Shown here one piece after another: positions 8,262-16,438 of a DNA stretch of 64,000 bases. The position numbers were made by a program, and so were the translations under genes. Each line of letters opens with the position of its first letter. Position 1 is the stretch's first letter. The stretch is from Alphaproteobacteria bacterium (GTDB lineage: Bacteria > Pseudomonadota > Alphaproteobacteria > UBA8366 > GCA-2717185): assembly GCA_012103325.1 (NCBI GenBank), contig WLWY01000017.1:1-64000 (forward strand), in the 5' to 3' direction. The notes under the pieces are model-generated. The model worked only from the letters and a program-made list of their open reading frames with translations, was not told the origin of the DNA and searched no databases.

Positions 8262-9851
8262 ATGGTCGAAATTTCGAACCGTGACGATTTAGAGGCATGG
8301 CTCGAAGGTAAAGAGCCCGCCATTGCCGTTGCTATTGCATCGCGTGCCGCGTTGCGTGCTATCCCGATGGCCGCTACGTACTTGCGCGAGTCGCCAAAGG
8401 ATCATTCGGTAGACATTATGTTACCAACATTTCGTGCTAATTCCGTACCGTGGTTTACGGGATATTGGCCAAACCACGGTACGGAAGTTCGCTCTGCTGC
8501 TGACGCCGCCGGTTACGTCGCCGCCGTTGGCGCCGCCGCCGCCATCGGTTACGCCGCCGACGTAACTGCCGACGCCGCCTCCGTCAAGGCCTACGGCATC
8601 GCAGCCGACGCCGCCGGTTACGCCGCCTCTGCCGCCCACGCCGCCGCCGCCAACGCCACCGCCACGTGGGCGGAAGTTTCAAATGATGCGATGGCATTGG
8701 AGGTGGGCCATTCCGTTCAAGAGATTATGGCCAGCGCGCTGTGGAAAACCGGTACCCCGGTGGTCGTGAGCGAGGGCTGGGAGGCGTTAAAGGCTGATCT
8801 TTTGTCGCTGGATGAGGACTGGCAGGTTTGGACCAATTGGTATGACGATCGCCTTCGCGGTGGAATTCATGCTGCTAGCCGAGAATTGATCGAAGCGTTG
8901 GAACTGAAGCGGGTCTTGATCGAAGATGAAGACTGGAAAAAAGGTCCGAAGCACGTCAATGCGATCATCGCGGCGCTGGAAGCCGATTATCGGGCGCAAA
9001 CCCCGGCGCAGCGGCCCGCGATCATCGAAGTGGAATACGGCGCGGACGGCATCCTCCACCGCCGTCCGAGCCGCCCGCCCGAGGCGCGGGACGAGACGCA
9101 GGAACAACGGCTGCGCGACGCCTGGATCGCGCATGCGGCGCAACTTGCGGCGTTGGAGGCGTTGAACCCGGGCCAGAATGCGCCGGCGTTGGCGGGAACG
9201 ATGCGGCTGTATCGAGAGGCACTAGGGGCGGCGTATGAAGACATGAACGTCATCGCGCTAGGTGTGCATGGCGACAGCCTGCAAGCGCACGCTGCCCGCG
9301 CCGACGACCGCCTGCTGGAGGACGCGGCAGGGGCGCTGGTCGGGATGGCGGCGGCGCACGGATTGTTCGTCCGCCAGTTCGATGCGTGGCTTGACTACCT
9401 CAACGACGCCACGCCGGAACCTTCGGACGAGAGGGTCGAAGCGGCGGCCGATCTCGCGCGGTCTGCGCGCGACGTTCCGGAGTTGATCGGCGACGACGTG
9501 ACGGAACCGCTCAACGATCTCGCCGACGCAGCGATGCCGCCTCTGGCCGCAGACCCGGCGGATCGACCGCCGCCCGCCGTGCAGCGCGAGTTCCTGCGCA
9601 GCTTGGGGAATGTGCTGTCGGGGCTTTATACGCCGTTCGTGGATCTCGCCCACGAGGCGCGCGGCGAGGCACGGGCAGGGATGTTGGAAGGTGTCAGAGA
9701 TGGCACCAAAGGACTGACCCAAAAACTCATCGAGAAGGCGCCGAAAGCGATTGCGTTCGGGGGGTTGGCTTTGGCGCTGGCGGTGGCGCTTCCTGCGGAG
9801 TTCGGTTGGCTGATCCCGGTGATCGCGTTATTGAAGCTAAAGTGGAAGTAG
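8262..9851 (+). CDS. Alanine-repeat protein of unknown function with C-terminal membrane segment
   Basis: The 529-residue product is not a characterised enzyme. It opens with MVEISNRDDLEAWLEGKEP and an Ala-rich helix. Residues about 80-140 are a low-complexity Ala/Tyr/Asp repeat (units such as GYAADVTADAA and AGYAASAAHAAAA). A tryptophan-rich segment (WQVWTNWYDDRLRG, then KGPKHVNAIIAALEADY) follows; I recall this pattern from other alphaproteobacterial hypothetical proteins. The middle is acidic and helical, and a hydrophobic helix (FGGLALALAVALPAEFGWLIPVIALL) ends the chain. ATG 8262 is preferred because GGGAGCAGG precedes it; the longer reading upstream runs through repeat DNA. It may be a membrane-tethered scaffold, but this is a guess. 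Confidence 0.75.
   Translation: MVEISNRDDLEAWLEGKEPAIAVAIASRAALRAIPMAATYLRESPKDHSVDIMLPTFRANSVPWFTGYWPNHGTEVRSAADAAGYVAAVGAAAAIGYAADVTADAASVKAYGIAADAAGYAASAAHAAAANATATWAEVSNDAMALEVGHSVQEIMASALWKTGTPVVVSEGWEALKADLLSLDEDWQVWTNWYDDRLRGGIHAASRELIEALELKRVLIEDEDWKKGPKHVNAIIAALEADYRAQTPAQRPAIIEVEYGADGILHRRPSRPPEARDETQEQRLRDAWIAHAAQLAALEALNPGQNAPALAGTMRLYREALGAAYEDMNVIALGVHGDSLQAHAARADDRLLEDAAGALVGMAAAHGLFVRQFDAWLDYLNDATPEPSDERVEAAADLARSARDVPELIGDDVTEPLNDLADAAMPPLAADPADRPPPAVQREFLRSLGNVLSGLYTPFVDLAHEARGEARAGMLEGVRDGTKGLTQKLIEKAPKAIAFGGLALALAVALPAEFGWLIPVIALLKLKWK
8441..8486. repeat. Perfect 16-bp inverted repeat inside a coding region
   Basis: TTCCGTACCGTGGTTT at 8441-8456 is repeated as its exact reverse complement at 8471-8486, with a 14-bp spacer. 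It lies in frame about 60 codons into the alanine-repeat gene, so the mRNA can form a strong hairpin early in the message. Confidence 0.85.
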
Positions 9852-9872
9852 GGGCGGCTTCGCCCTTTCCTT
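9851..9872 (+). terminator. Probable rho-independent terminator
   Basis: The hairpin GGGGCG-GCTT-CGCCCT is followed by a T-rich run (TTCCTT). It begins at the stop codon of the alanine-repeat gene, and the MITE starts three bases further on. Confidence 0.5.
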
Positions 9873-9991
9873 ATGGAGACCTCCGCGAAATAGTGTCACC
9901 GACACCGTTTCACCCCCCCATCCTAACCTTCCCCCACAAGGGGGGAAGGGATAAATCAGGCAGATCAACAGGTTCTTCTCCTCCCCCTTGA

Positions 9992-11149
9992 GGAGACCTC
10001 TGCGAAACGGGTTCAGGATCGGAGATAATCGTTGGGTTTGGAGGTTGGTGCATAGGTTTGGCGGTTTTTCGCGTTGGGTTTTGGGACGCTCTTGACGAGA
10101 TCGGCAAGGGACGGTGTCAGGGCATAAGAGTTTCGGCACGTCTCAGGTTCATGGCGATGCACAGGAGATGAAGGTGGGACTGGTTCTTCTGCATCCCCCT
10201 GTATCGGGCCCGGCGGTATCGGTAAGACCGCTTCAGAGTTCCGAACAGGCGCTCGACATTAGCGCGGATCGGGGAGATCAGGCGGTTGCGGACCTGTTGC
10301 CAGTGCGGCAGCGCCGGTTGGTTCTTATGGCTGCGGTGCATGATCCGGTCCTTGATGCCCCTCGCCTTGAGGCGCCGGCGGCGCTCCTTGTGCTCATAGG
10401 CTTTGTCAGCATAGACCGCCCGCTCGTCGCCCTGGATCAGCGCGTCGGCCACTTCGCTCTCATAGGTTTTGGCCGACGTCATCATCGCATCGCGGATCAA
10501 TTCGGAGCCCTGATCGACGGCGATATGCGCCTTGTACCCGAAATAGGCCGTGCGCCCGCGCCGCGTCCAATCGGCATCCGGATCGAGCGCCGAACGCTCG
10601 CCGGAAACACCGGACGGCCGGCTGACCGAAGCCTCGATCAGGGTGGCATCGATCAGTGTGCCCGTCTTCAGCATCAGCCCGTGACGCTCCAACTGCCGGT
10701 TCGTTTCCGCCAGAAGCTTCGCCGTCAGTTTCCTCTCTGCCAGCGCCGCCCGGAAGCGCACGAACGTCGTCTCGTCCGGTGTCTCGTCGCTCAACGAGAA
10801 CCCGCAGAACCGTCGGAACGACAGACGATCCCCCAACGCCTCCTCCAGGTCCGGGTCGGAAAGACCATACCATTGCTGCAGCAAAACCGCCTTGTACATC
10901 GACAGCGCCGGATACCCTCTGCGCCCCTTCTTCGAGCGAACCGACTTCAGGAGCTTCTCGAAGCGAGACCAGTCGAAAAGACCTTCGATACGCTCCAGAC
11001 GTTTATTCGAACCCGCACCCGGCGCCACAAACGCATCCGCAAAGCCACCCTCACCAACCCGCTTCTCACCCATCAAGACCTCCGTCATAGCGATCACTCT
11101 AAAGAATCACCGTTTCGACAAAGTTGCTACCCATTTCGCAGAGGTCTCC
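9992..11149 (-). mobile_element. IS5-like insertion sequence, copy 1 (1158 bp)
   Basis: The ends are GGAGACCTCTGCGAAACGGG on the left and the matching inverted GGAGACCTCTGCGAAATGGG on the right. The element is flanked by direct repeats TTGA at 9988-9991 and 11150-11153. It has one transposase gene on the minus strand and is the same length as the copies at 41146 and 58884. It lies exactly in the centre of the second palindrome of a MITE. Confidence 0.95.
10117..11097 (-). CDS. IS5-family transposase, copy 1
   Basis: The product has 326 residues (start GTG 11097; an in-frame ATG at 11088 is equally possible). The N-terminal part (about 40-125) is a DUF772-type domain with GYPALSMYKAVLLQQWYG and the DETPDETTFVRFR motif. 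The catalytic DDE domain follows with D150 (IDATLIEA), D231 (VYADKAYE) and E282 (NVERLFGTLKR). It appears intact. Compared with copies 2 and 3 it has E instead of G at residue 167, the only amino-acid change I can see, so the copies have spread recently. A long reading frame on the opposite strand is a compositional shadow. Confidence 0.95.
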   Translation of the reverse strand: MIAMTEVLMGEKRVGEGGFADAFVAPGAGSNKRLERIEGLFDWSRFEKLLKSVRSKKGRRGYPALSMYKAVLLQQWYGLSDPDLEEALGDRLSFRRFCGFSLSDETPDETTFVRFRAALAERKLTAKLLAETNRQLERHGLMLKTGTLIDATLIEASVSRPSGVSGERSALDPDADWTRRGRTAYFGYKAHIAVDQGSELIRDAMMTSAKTYESEVADALIQGDERAVYADKAYEHKERRRRLKARGIKDRIMHRSHKNQPALPHWQQVRNRLISPIRANVERLFGTLKRSYRYRRARYRGMQKNQSHLHLLCIAMNLRRAETLMP

Positions 11150-11240
11150 TTGAGGGGGGAGGATCAAGGTGGGGGTGGGCGGCGGCCCCATTCACCAATT
11201 TGCCGAGGTCTCCATTAGGAGAGTGTAAAGTCGCGTTCTA

Positions 11241-13325
11241 CTAACCCGACGCCTTATCCGATTTGCCTTTAGGCGTAAAAACCTTCACCGATTTCTTTTT
11301 TGGCTTCTTGCGTTTTAGCGGGGTGAAACCGGCTTGATCGGAGGTGCGGTTTTTCGGGCCTCCCGTGCGGGCGGGCTTGTCGCCGAGCTTTAGTTTTCCC
11401 GGTTTCTTCTTTTTCGGCTTGGCTTTCGCCCAGCCTTTTTTTTCGTTTCCGGTGTTCTCTGCGCGCGCGGTGGGTTTTTGTTTTGGGCGGTGGTCCGGTT
11501 CTCGGGAGGTGTTGTCCGGTGTGGCGGCAGGCGGTTTTGGCGTTGGGGCTGGCCTCTCAGTTCGCGCACGGGGGGCGGGGACTTGGGGTTTTTCCTCGCG
11601 TGGCCGCTCCGCCGTGGCTTCCCGTGGCTTGCGTTCGAATTTTCGTTTCGGTTCGAAATTGTCGCGGCCGCCGGGCTTGCGGGGGGTATGCGGTTTTCTG
11701 CCGCGCGGTTCGCTTCGCGCCGGGGGTGCGCCTTCGAGGCGTTTTATGGAGATCGTTTTTTCCACCATGCCGTCGGGGCCGACGGCCTCCAGGAAGCGCT
11801 CGACGCAATCGGGCGCAAGTTCCACTTGGGTTTCGCTGGTCTGCACCTTGATCGCACCGATGTCGCGTTTGGTCAGGTGGCCGGCGCGGCACAGCATGGG
11901 GACGAGCCAGCGCGCTTCGGCATTGTGCTTGTGGCCGACCGAGAGGGTGAACCAGACGCCGTTCTTGAAGTCGTCGCGGCGCTTATCCTTACGCTCCGTG
12001 CGGTCGGGCGGGCCGGTATCGAGCATTTCTTCCGGCGCGGTCCGGTCCTTGGCGTAGAGGCGCAGGAAGGCGGCGGCGATCTGTTCGGGGCTGTGGCGGC
12101 TGGCGAGGTCGCGGGCGAATTCCTGCTCGTTCTCCCGCACCGGTTCGGTCAGGGCCGGATCCTCGAGGATGCGCTCATTGTCCCGCCGCATGATGTCTTC
12201 GATCGAAGGTGGTTTCGCCCAGTCGGCCTTTACGCTGGCCCATTGCAGCAGCCGTTCGGTCTTGCGGCGTTCGTTGTAGGGGACGATCAGCGTGCAGACG
12301 CCCTTGCGCCCGGCGCGCCCGGTGCGGCCGCTGCGGTGCAGCAGCGCTTCGCGGTTGCGTGGCAGATCGGCGTGGATTACCAGTTCCAGGTTTGGCAGAT
12401 CGATACCGCGCGCCGCCACGTCGGTGGCGATGCAGACGCGGGCGCGGCCGTCGCGCATCGCTTGCAGCGCGTGGGTGCGTTCGTTCTGGCTCAGCTCGCC
12501 GGACAGCGCCACGACGGCGAAGCCCCGGTTGGTGAAGCGGCTCGTCATGCGGTTGACGGTGGCGCGGGTGGCGCAGAAGACCAGCGCATTTTTCGCTTCG
12601 TAGAAGCGCAGCACGTTGATGATTGCGTTTTCCCGGTCGTTCGGGGCAACGGTCAGGGCGCGGTATTCGATATCCTCGTGCTGTTCGCGTTCCGCCGTCG
12701 TACTGACGCGAACCGCGTCGCGCTGATAGCGCTTGGCGAGCGAGGCGATCGTGCGTGGCACGGTGGCGGAGAACATCAGGGTGCGCCGTTCGGCCGGCGC
12801 GGCGTCGAGGATATATTCCAGATCGTCGCGGAAGCCGAGATCGAGCATCTCGTCCGCTTCGTCCAGTACGACGGCCTTGAAGGCGGTGGTGTCGAGCGAG
12901 CCACGCTCGATATGGTCGCGCAGCCGGCCCGGCGTGCCGACGACGATATGCGCGCCGCGGTTTAGGACTTGGCGCTCGGTCCGCATATCCATGCCGCCGA
13001 CACAGGATGCTATGGTGGCGCCGGTCATCTCGTACAGCCAACCCAGCTCGCGCTTGACCTGCAGAGCCAGTTCCCGCGTCGGGGCAACGACCAGCGCCAG
13101 CGGCGCCGGCGCGTGGGAGAAGCGCTCGGCGCCACCTAACAGTGTGGGTGCCAGGTTCAGGCCGAAGGCTACGGTCTTGCCCGAACCCGTCTGGGCCGAC
13201 ACCAACGCATCGGCGTCGCGCAAATTGGGCGCGAGGACGGCTTCCTGGACCGGCGTCAATTCGGCATAACCACGTTTGCTAAGCGCCTCGCCAAGCGGCG
13301 GGAGGACGCCTTCGATCTCGTTCAT
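11241..13325 (-). CDS. DEAD-box ATP-dependent RNA helicase with DbpA-type RNA-binding domain and long basic tail
   Basis: The 694-residue protein remodels RNA in the cytoplasm. The helicase core shows SAQTGSGKT (motif I), PTRELALQV, VVLDEADEMLDLGF (DEAD), SATVP, and HRSGRTGRAGR (motif VI). Residues about 455-530 match the RNA-binding domain of CsdA/DbpA (VWFTLSVGHKHNAEARWLV). The last 160 residues are a disordered Lys/Arg/Pro-rich tail of the kind that gives non-specific RNA affinity. I use ATG 13325 (MNEIEGVLPPLG); an in-frame start 20 codons upstream exists but adds an untypical extension. CsdA homologues act in cold adaptation and ribosome assembly. MITE copy 1 lies just beyond its 3' end. 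Confidence 0.92.
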   Translation of the reverse strand: MNEIEGVLPPLGEALSKRGYAELTPVQEAVLAPNLRDADALVSAQTGSGKTVAFGLNLAPTLLGGAERFSHAPAPLALVVAPTRELALQVKRELGWLYEMTGATIASCVGGMDMRTERQVLNRGAHIVVGTPGRLRDHIERGSLDTTAFKAVVLDEADEMLDLGFRDDLEYILDAAPAERRTLMFSATVPRTIASLAKRYQRDAVRVSTTAEREQHEDIEYRALTVAPNDRENAIINVLRFYEAKNALVFCATRATVNRMTSRFTNRGFAVVALSGELSQNERTHALQAMRDGRARVCIATDVAARGIDLPNLELVIHADLPRNREALLHRSGRTGRAGRKGVCTLIVPYNERRKTERLLQWASVKADWAKPPSIEDIMRRDNERILEDPALTEPVRENEQEFARDLASRHSPEQIAAAFLRLYAKDRTAPEEMLDTGPPDRTERKDKRRDDFKNGVWFTLSVGHKHNAEARWLVPMLCRAGHLTKRDIGAIKVQTSETQVELAPDCVERFLEAVGPDGMVEKTISIKRLEGAPPARSEPRGRKPHTPRKPGGRDNFEPKRKFERKPREATAERPREEKPQVPAPRARTERPAPTPKPPAATPDNTSREPDHRPKQKPTARAENTGNEKKGWAKAKPKKKKPGKLKLGDKPARTGGPKNRTSDQAGFTPLKRKKPKKKSVKVFTPKGKSDKASG

Positions 13326-13516
13326 ATTTGTTCCGGATACGGGTTTGTGCGCCGGGTTGCGGATCATCGGGTCTTGAGGGCGCATATCGCCACAATCTTG
13401 ACGGCGGCGGATCGGTTCGTATCGACCGCCTTGTACTGCGGCTTCAAGGTCCTTGTAAAGCGCACGCGACGGCTCAAATAATTAACCACGCCTGCATTGT
13501 GGTCGCTTTGGGGGTG
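13326..13516. promoter_or_regulatory. Upstream region of the helicase gene
   Basis: The 190 bp between the helicase start and the MITE hold no gene. This is where the helicase promoter, and any cold-responsive 5' leader, must lie. I see no clear -35/-10 pair. Confidence 0.35.
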
Positions 13517-13520
13517 CTAG

Positions 13521-13786
13521 GAGCCTGTCCGGGTAATGCTTACGGTCTGCATCGACCAGAGAAACGTGCATGTTAGGAGAGGGCGCGCCGGCGATGCCGG
13601 AAGCATCGTCAAGCGCCCCCGACGCAGCACGCGCATTTCTCTGGTCGACCCAAAGGGCCGCGTTCTCAAGGGTTTGGGATGTCGTCCGGCACCGCTCACG
13701 ATGCCCCCGGCATCGCCACGCGACACCATCCTAACCCAAACCCTTGAAAACGCGGTGCAGACCGTAAGCATTACCCGGACTGGCTC
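13521..13786. mobile_element. 266-bp palindromic MITE with CTAG target duplication
   Basis: The element is bounded by CTAG at 13517-13520 and 13787-13790. Its ends are 31-bp inverted repeats (GAGCCTGTCCGGGTAATGCT onward, against GAGCCAGTCC... on the other strand) with one mismatch. Inside are further stems: CGACCAGAGAAA pairing with TTTCTCTGGTCG, and CGCGTTCTCAAGGGTTTGGG pairing with CCCAAACCCTTGAAAACGCG. The result is almost wholly foldable, and it reads as near-identical short frames on both strands, neither of which I take as a gene. The CTAG duplication is typical of IS5-group transposases. It ends 10 bp from the stop of the response regulator gene. Confidence 0.85.
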
Positions 13787-13799
13787 CTAGGGCCGACTT

Positions 13800-14378
13800 T
13801 TACCGTGCCTGATGCCGTTCCGCCGCTTCCGTCGCCGAGGTCGTCGACATGGTCCAGCTGACGGCGTTGGTATCGATATCAATATCGATATCCGTTTCGG
13901 GCGCACGGCGGTCCGGGCCAGCATAGGGGCGGTCGGCACGGCGCCGGTCGGGGCCGAAATAAGTGGCGGACCGGACATAGCGGCGTTGATCCTCGATGAC
14001 CCTCGTAATCCGGTTATAGAGGGTTTGCGGCGTAATCGGTTTCGCCAGAAACTCGGTGACGCCCGCGTCCCGGCATTGCCTGACCCGTTCGATTTCCGTG
14101 AATGCGGTGAGCATGATCGTGGGCACGTACGCGTTCGGCGTATCGTCGGCGTTGCGAACCTTTTTGAGAAATTCGAGCCCGTCCATCGGCTGCATCAGCC
14201 AGTCGAGTATGACGATATCGGCGCGGTAATGGTGCAACGCGTGGTATGCCGCCGCGCCGTCGGCTGCCGTTTGGACATTCCCTACGCCGAACGCGTTCAA
14301 TAGGTCTCGAACTAAGGCACGCATCGACCAATCGTCTTCGATAAGCAATATGTTCAGTTCATCGAGCGAATAAGCCAT
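13800..14378 (-). CDS. CheY-like single-domain response regulator with short C-terminal extension
   Basis: The 192-residue protein has a receiver domain at about 7-130: acidic pair E14-D15-D16, phospho-acceptor D59 (VILDWLMQPMDG), T91 and K113 (FLAKPITP). The C-terminal 60 residues lack a DNA-binding domain and carry the FGPDRRRADRPY and GPDRRAPE motifs seen in many alphaproteobacterial receiver proteins, then a low-complexity DIDIDID run. The start ATG 14378 is chosen because GAGAGGC precedes it and the receiver begins right after; an upstream in-frame start only adds 14 unlikely residues. It has no kinase neighbour. A role in motility or protein-protein signalling fits, unproven. Confidence 0.88.
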   Translation of the reverse strand: MAYSLDELNILLIEDDWSMRALVRDLLNAFGVGNVQTAADGAAAYHALHHYRADIVILDWLMQPMDGLEFLKKVRNADDTPNAYVPTIMLTAFTEIERVRQCRDAGVTEFLAKPITPQTLYNRITRVIEDQRRYVRSATYFGPDRRRADRPYAGPDRRAPETDIDIDIDTNAVSWTMSTTSATEAAERHQAR

Positions 14379-14562
14379 CCGTTGCCTCTCGCCAAGGCTT
14401 GTATTTGCCTGCGGCCGCATAGTTGGTAAATATCGATTAAGCTTAACAGTAATTAAGTATGTTTTATTTTACAAATACTTTTATTATTCTAAATTAATTT
14501 TATAAATATAAGAAAAATTAAGTAAAATTTTACCTAAATAGACCTAATTCCACTCTTATTAT
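14379..14562. promoter_or_regulatory. AT-rich spacer upstream of the response regulator
   Basis: From about 14430 to 14555 the sequence is overwhelmingly A/T (runs such as TAAATTAATTTTATAAATAT) against a GC-rich background. It separates ygiC from the response regulator. It probably holds the regulator's promoter and could bind a MucR/Ros- or H-NS-like silencer. No gene is seen. Confidence 0.45.
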
Positions 14563-15723
14563 TTAATCGTAGATAACGTGCGGCAGGAAGCGGGAGCTGT
14601 CCTTGGTGATCGGGCTGTCGTCCTCGCGGATGCAGAGGCCGCAGGGCTGGCTGGCAACGAGCCAGGAGCCGATCACTGTGTGGTTGCCCTCGAAGACGGG
14701 TAGGGGGTGCAGCGCTTGGACGATATGGCCTTCCTCGCCATAAGGGCCGTCGACGGATAGGGGGGCTGCACCGGGCCGGGTCATTTCGATGTTGGCGCCT
14801 TCGCGGGAAAACAGAGGTTTGCGGACCGCGCCGCCCTCAAGGTCTGCTGCGCGCGGGTCGTCGGCGAAATAGGCAGGCAGCAGGTTCGGGTGGCCCTCGA
14901 ACATTTCCCATAGCAGCGGTAGCAGCCCCTTGTTCGACAGGACCGCCTTCCAGGCCGGTTCGATAAAGGTGACGCCGCTGTCGGGGATCGACTGGCCAAA
15001 TTCATCAGTCATCATCCATTCCCAGGGATACAGCTTGAACAGGGTCGCGATCCCCATATCGTCGGTATCGGTGAAATGACCGTCTTCGCTGATGCCAATA
15101 TCCTCGATATAGAGGAAGGCGGTATCGAGGCCCGCCTGCACGGCGCATTCTTCGACATAGCGCACCGTGCCTTCGTCCTCGTCACTGCCCTTGCAGGAGG
15201 CGAGATGCAGCCGCCCGGCGATGCCGAACTGGCCGAACGCTTCGACCATACGCTCGTGGATCGAGTTGAACTGGTCGCAGCCGGCCGGAATAATTTCCCG
15301 CTCCATCGCCTGCTCCAGCCACAGCCACTGAAACGCAGCGCTTTCATACAGCGCGGTCGGCGTGTCGGCATTGTATTCGAGCAGCTTCGCTGGACCTTGC
15401 CCGTTGTAGGAGAGGTCGAGGCGGCCGTAGAAGTTCTTTTCCTTATTCAGCCAACTGGCGCGGACGTAATCCCGGAAGAATTCCGGGATCGCCAGCTTCG
15501 CCATGATCTCCTCGCTTTCGACCGCGCGGTCGACGACCTGAAAGCACATCTTCTCGATGTCCCCGGTCGGATCCTCGATGTCGTCTTCGATCTGGCGCAG
15601 CGTGAAGCGGTAGCAGGCGGTCTCGTCCCAATAGGGCTCGCCATACATGGTGTGAAAGTTGAAGCCGAGCGCTTCCGCCTGGGATTTCCAGTCGTCCCGC
15701 TCGTCGATCGCAATGCGCTGCAC
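14563..15723 (-). CDS. ygiC: Glutathionylspermidine synthase-like ATP-grasp protein (YgiC family)
   Basis: This 386-residue protein matches the glutathionylspermidine synthetase C-terminal domain family, which makes an amide bond using ATP. Typical stretches are RASWLNKEKNFYGRLDLSYN, LLEYNADTPTALYESAAFQW, YPWEWMMTDEFG, FIEPAWKAVLSNKG and the end GSWLVASQPCGLCIRED. It lacks the amidase domain of true GspSA. It lies 9 bp after the DUF1190 lipoprotein gene, the arrangement of E. coli ygiB-ygiC, which supports the YgiC assignment. The actual substrate of YgiC proteins is not settled; a peptide or polyamine ligation at the envelope is suggested by the lipoprotein partner. Confidence 0.9.
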   Translation of the reverse strand: MQRIAIDERDDWKSQAEALGFNFHTMYGEPYWDETACYRFTLRQIEDDIEDPTGDIEKMCFQVVDRAVESEEIMAKLAIPEFFRDYVRASWLNKEKNFYGRLDLSYNGQGPAKLLEYNADTPTALYESAAFQWLWLEQAMEREIIPAGCDQFNSIHERMVEAFGQFGIAGRLHLASCKGSDEDEGTVRYVEECAVQAGLDTAFLYIEDIGISEDGHFTDTDDMGIATLFKLYPWEWMMTDEFGQSIPDSGVTFIEPAWKAVLSNKGLLPLLWEMFEGHPNLLPAYFADDPRAADLEGGAVRKPLFSREGANIEMTRPGAAPLSVDGPYGEEGHIVQALHPLPVFEGNHTVIGSWLVASQPCGLCIREDDSPITKDSSRFLPHVIYD

Positions 15724-15732
15724 GTTAGGTGG

Positions 15733-16281
15733 TTACCCGCCGAAGCTGCGGACCCTTCCGGCATTTCGCGCCGCTGTCGCGCCAAAGCCGTTGCGGCGTG
15801 TCGTGCGGGTTTTCGTCGTCGGCGCTTTGGTCACGCTCGATGGCACTTTGGAAATGCCTGTCTTGCCCGCGACCTTCTGATTGTCGGCGGTACGGAAGTT
15901 CCCTGGATTGTCCTTGGAGCGGTACAGCGGCTGCGTGGCGACGCGTGAGTTGCCGGCCAGCATGTTGCCCATCATGTAGCCCATCATCAGAGGCATGAAG
16001 ACCGAACCGCCGCTGCTGGTTTGCTGCGGGGCCACTTCGCATTGCGCCGCGCCGAAATCCGCTTCACAGTCCGCCGCCGAAGTGTACTTGGGCGAAACGC
16101 GGACATGTTCCTGCTTCGCCGTGTTCAGGTGCGCTTCGCAGACCTCGCGCTCGAATCCGGCTTCGTTGATGCACTGCTCCAGATTCTCAAAGATCGCTAC
16201 TTCCTCCGGCTTGTCGCAGGCAGCTACCGTGAGCACGCTGGCGCTCATCAGCGCCAATTTCAGGGATCTGGATCGCTTCAT
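15733..16281 (-). CDS. ygiB: DUF1190 lipoprotein (YgiB family)
   Basis: The 182-residue product starts at ATG 16281 (MKRSRSLKLALMS). The signal peptide ends in a lipobox, VLTVAAC, with C22 as the lipidated residue. The body has paired cysteines (QCINEAGFEREVCEAH, DCEADFG, AQCEV) and a Met/Gly stretch (MPLMMGYMMGNMLAG), then a basic Ser/Thr-rich tail ending in RRNGFGATAARNAG. This is the DUF1190 layout of YgiB. It is the first gene of the ygiB-ygiC operon and divergent from the carbonic anhydrase gene. It is likely anchored in the inner or outer membrane; molecular function is unknown. Confidence 0.88.
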   Translation of the reverse strand: MKRSRSLKLALMSASVLTVAACDKPEEVAIFENLEQCINEAGFEREVCEAHLNTAKQEHVRVSPKYTSAADCEADFGAAQCEVAPQQTSSGGSVFMPLMMGYMMGNMLAGNSRVATQPLYRSKDNPGNFRTADNQKVAGKTGISKVPSSVTKAPTTKTRTTRRNGFGATAARNAGRVRSFGG

Positions 16282-16438
16282 GGCTTCTTGCCTTTCAAAG
16301 TCAGACGTTGCCGGGGAGTGTAAATGTCCGCGCCCGGTGTGCAACTGCTAATCCGGGTGTTTTCTAATTGATTTTTCAGCTGATTGCTCCTGCTATATAT
16401 CGACAGAGGCAGTCGAAGAAGAGAGAGAAGCAGCCGTT

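Larger units (their letters stand above)
9875..11213. mobile_element. MITE copy 1, interrupted by the IS5-like element
   Basis: The left end GGAGACCTCCGCGAAATAG begins at 9875 and a degenerate mirror end (TTTGCCGAGGTCTCC) closes at 11213. Without the IS at 9992-11149 and one copy of its duplicated TTGA, the element is about 177 bp. Inside are two palindromes: CCTTCCCCC...GGGGGGAAGG near 9927-9950 and CCTCCCCC-TTGA-GGGGGGAGG, the latter split by the IS. The flanks read CTTAT on the left and ATTAG on the right, consistent with a short TTA duplication. It encodes no protein of its own. The right end lies 28 bp from the stop of the helicase gene. Confidence 0.75.

Noticed and set aside
10114..11244. 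376-codon frame on the plus strand across IS copy 1 (and similar frames in copies 2 and 3)
   Set aside because: It is antisense to the intact transposase, shows no domain and arises from the GC-rich codon pattern; it also runs past the IS end into flanking DNA.
11478..12965. 495-codon frame on the plus strand
   Set aside because: It is wholly antisense to the DEAD-box helicase, which has all catalytic motifs.
13517..13790. Two mirrored 84-codon frames
   Set aside because: They come from the inverted repeats of a MITE; neither has a ribosome-binding site or domain.
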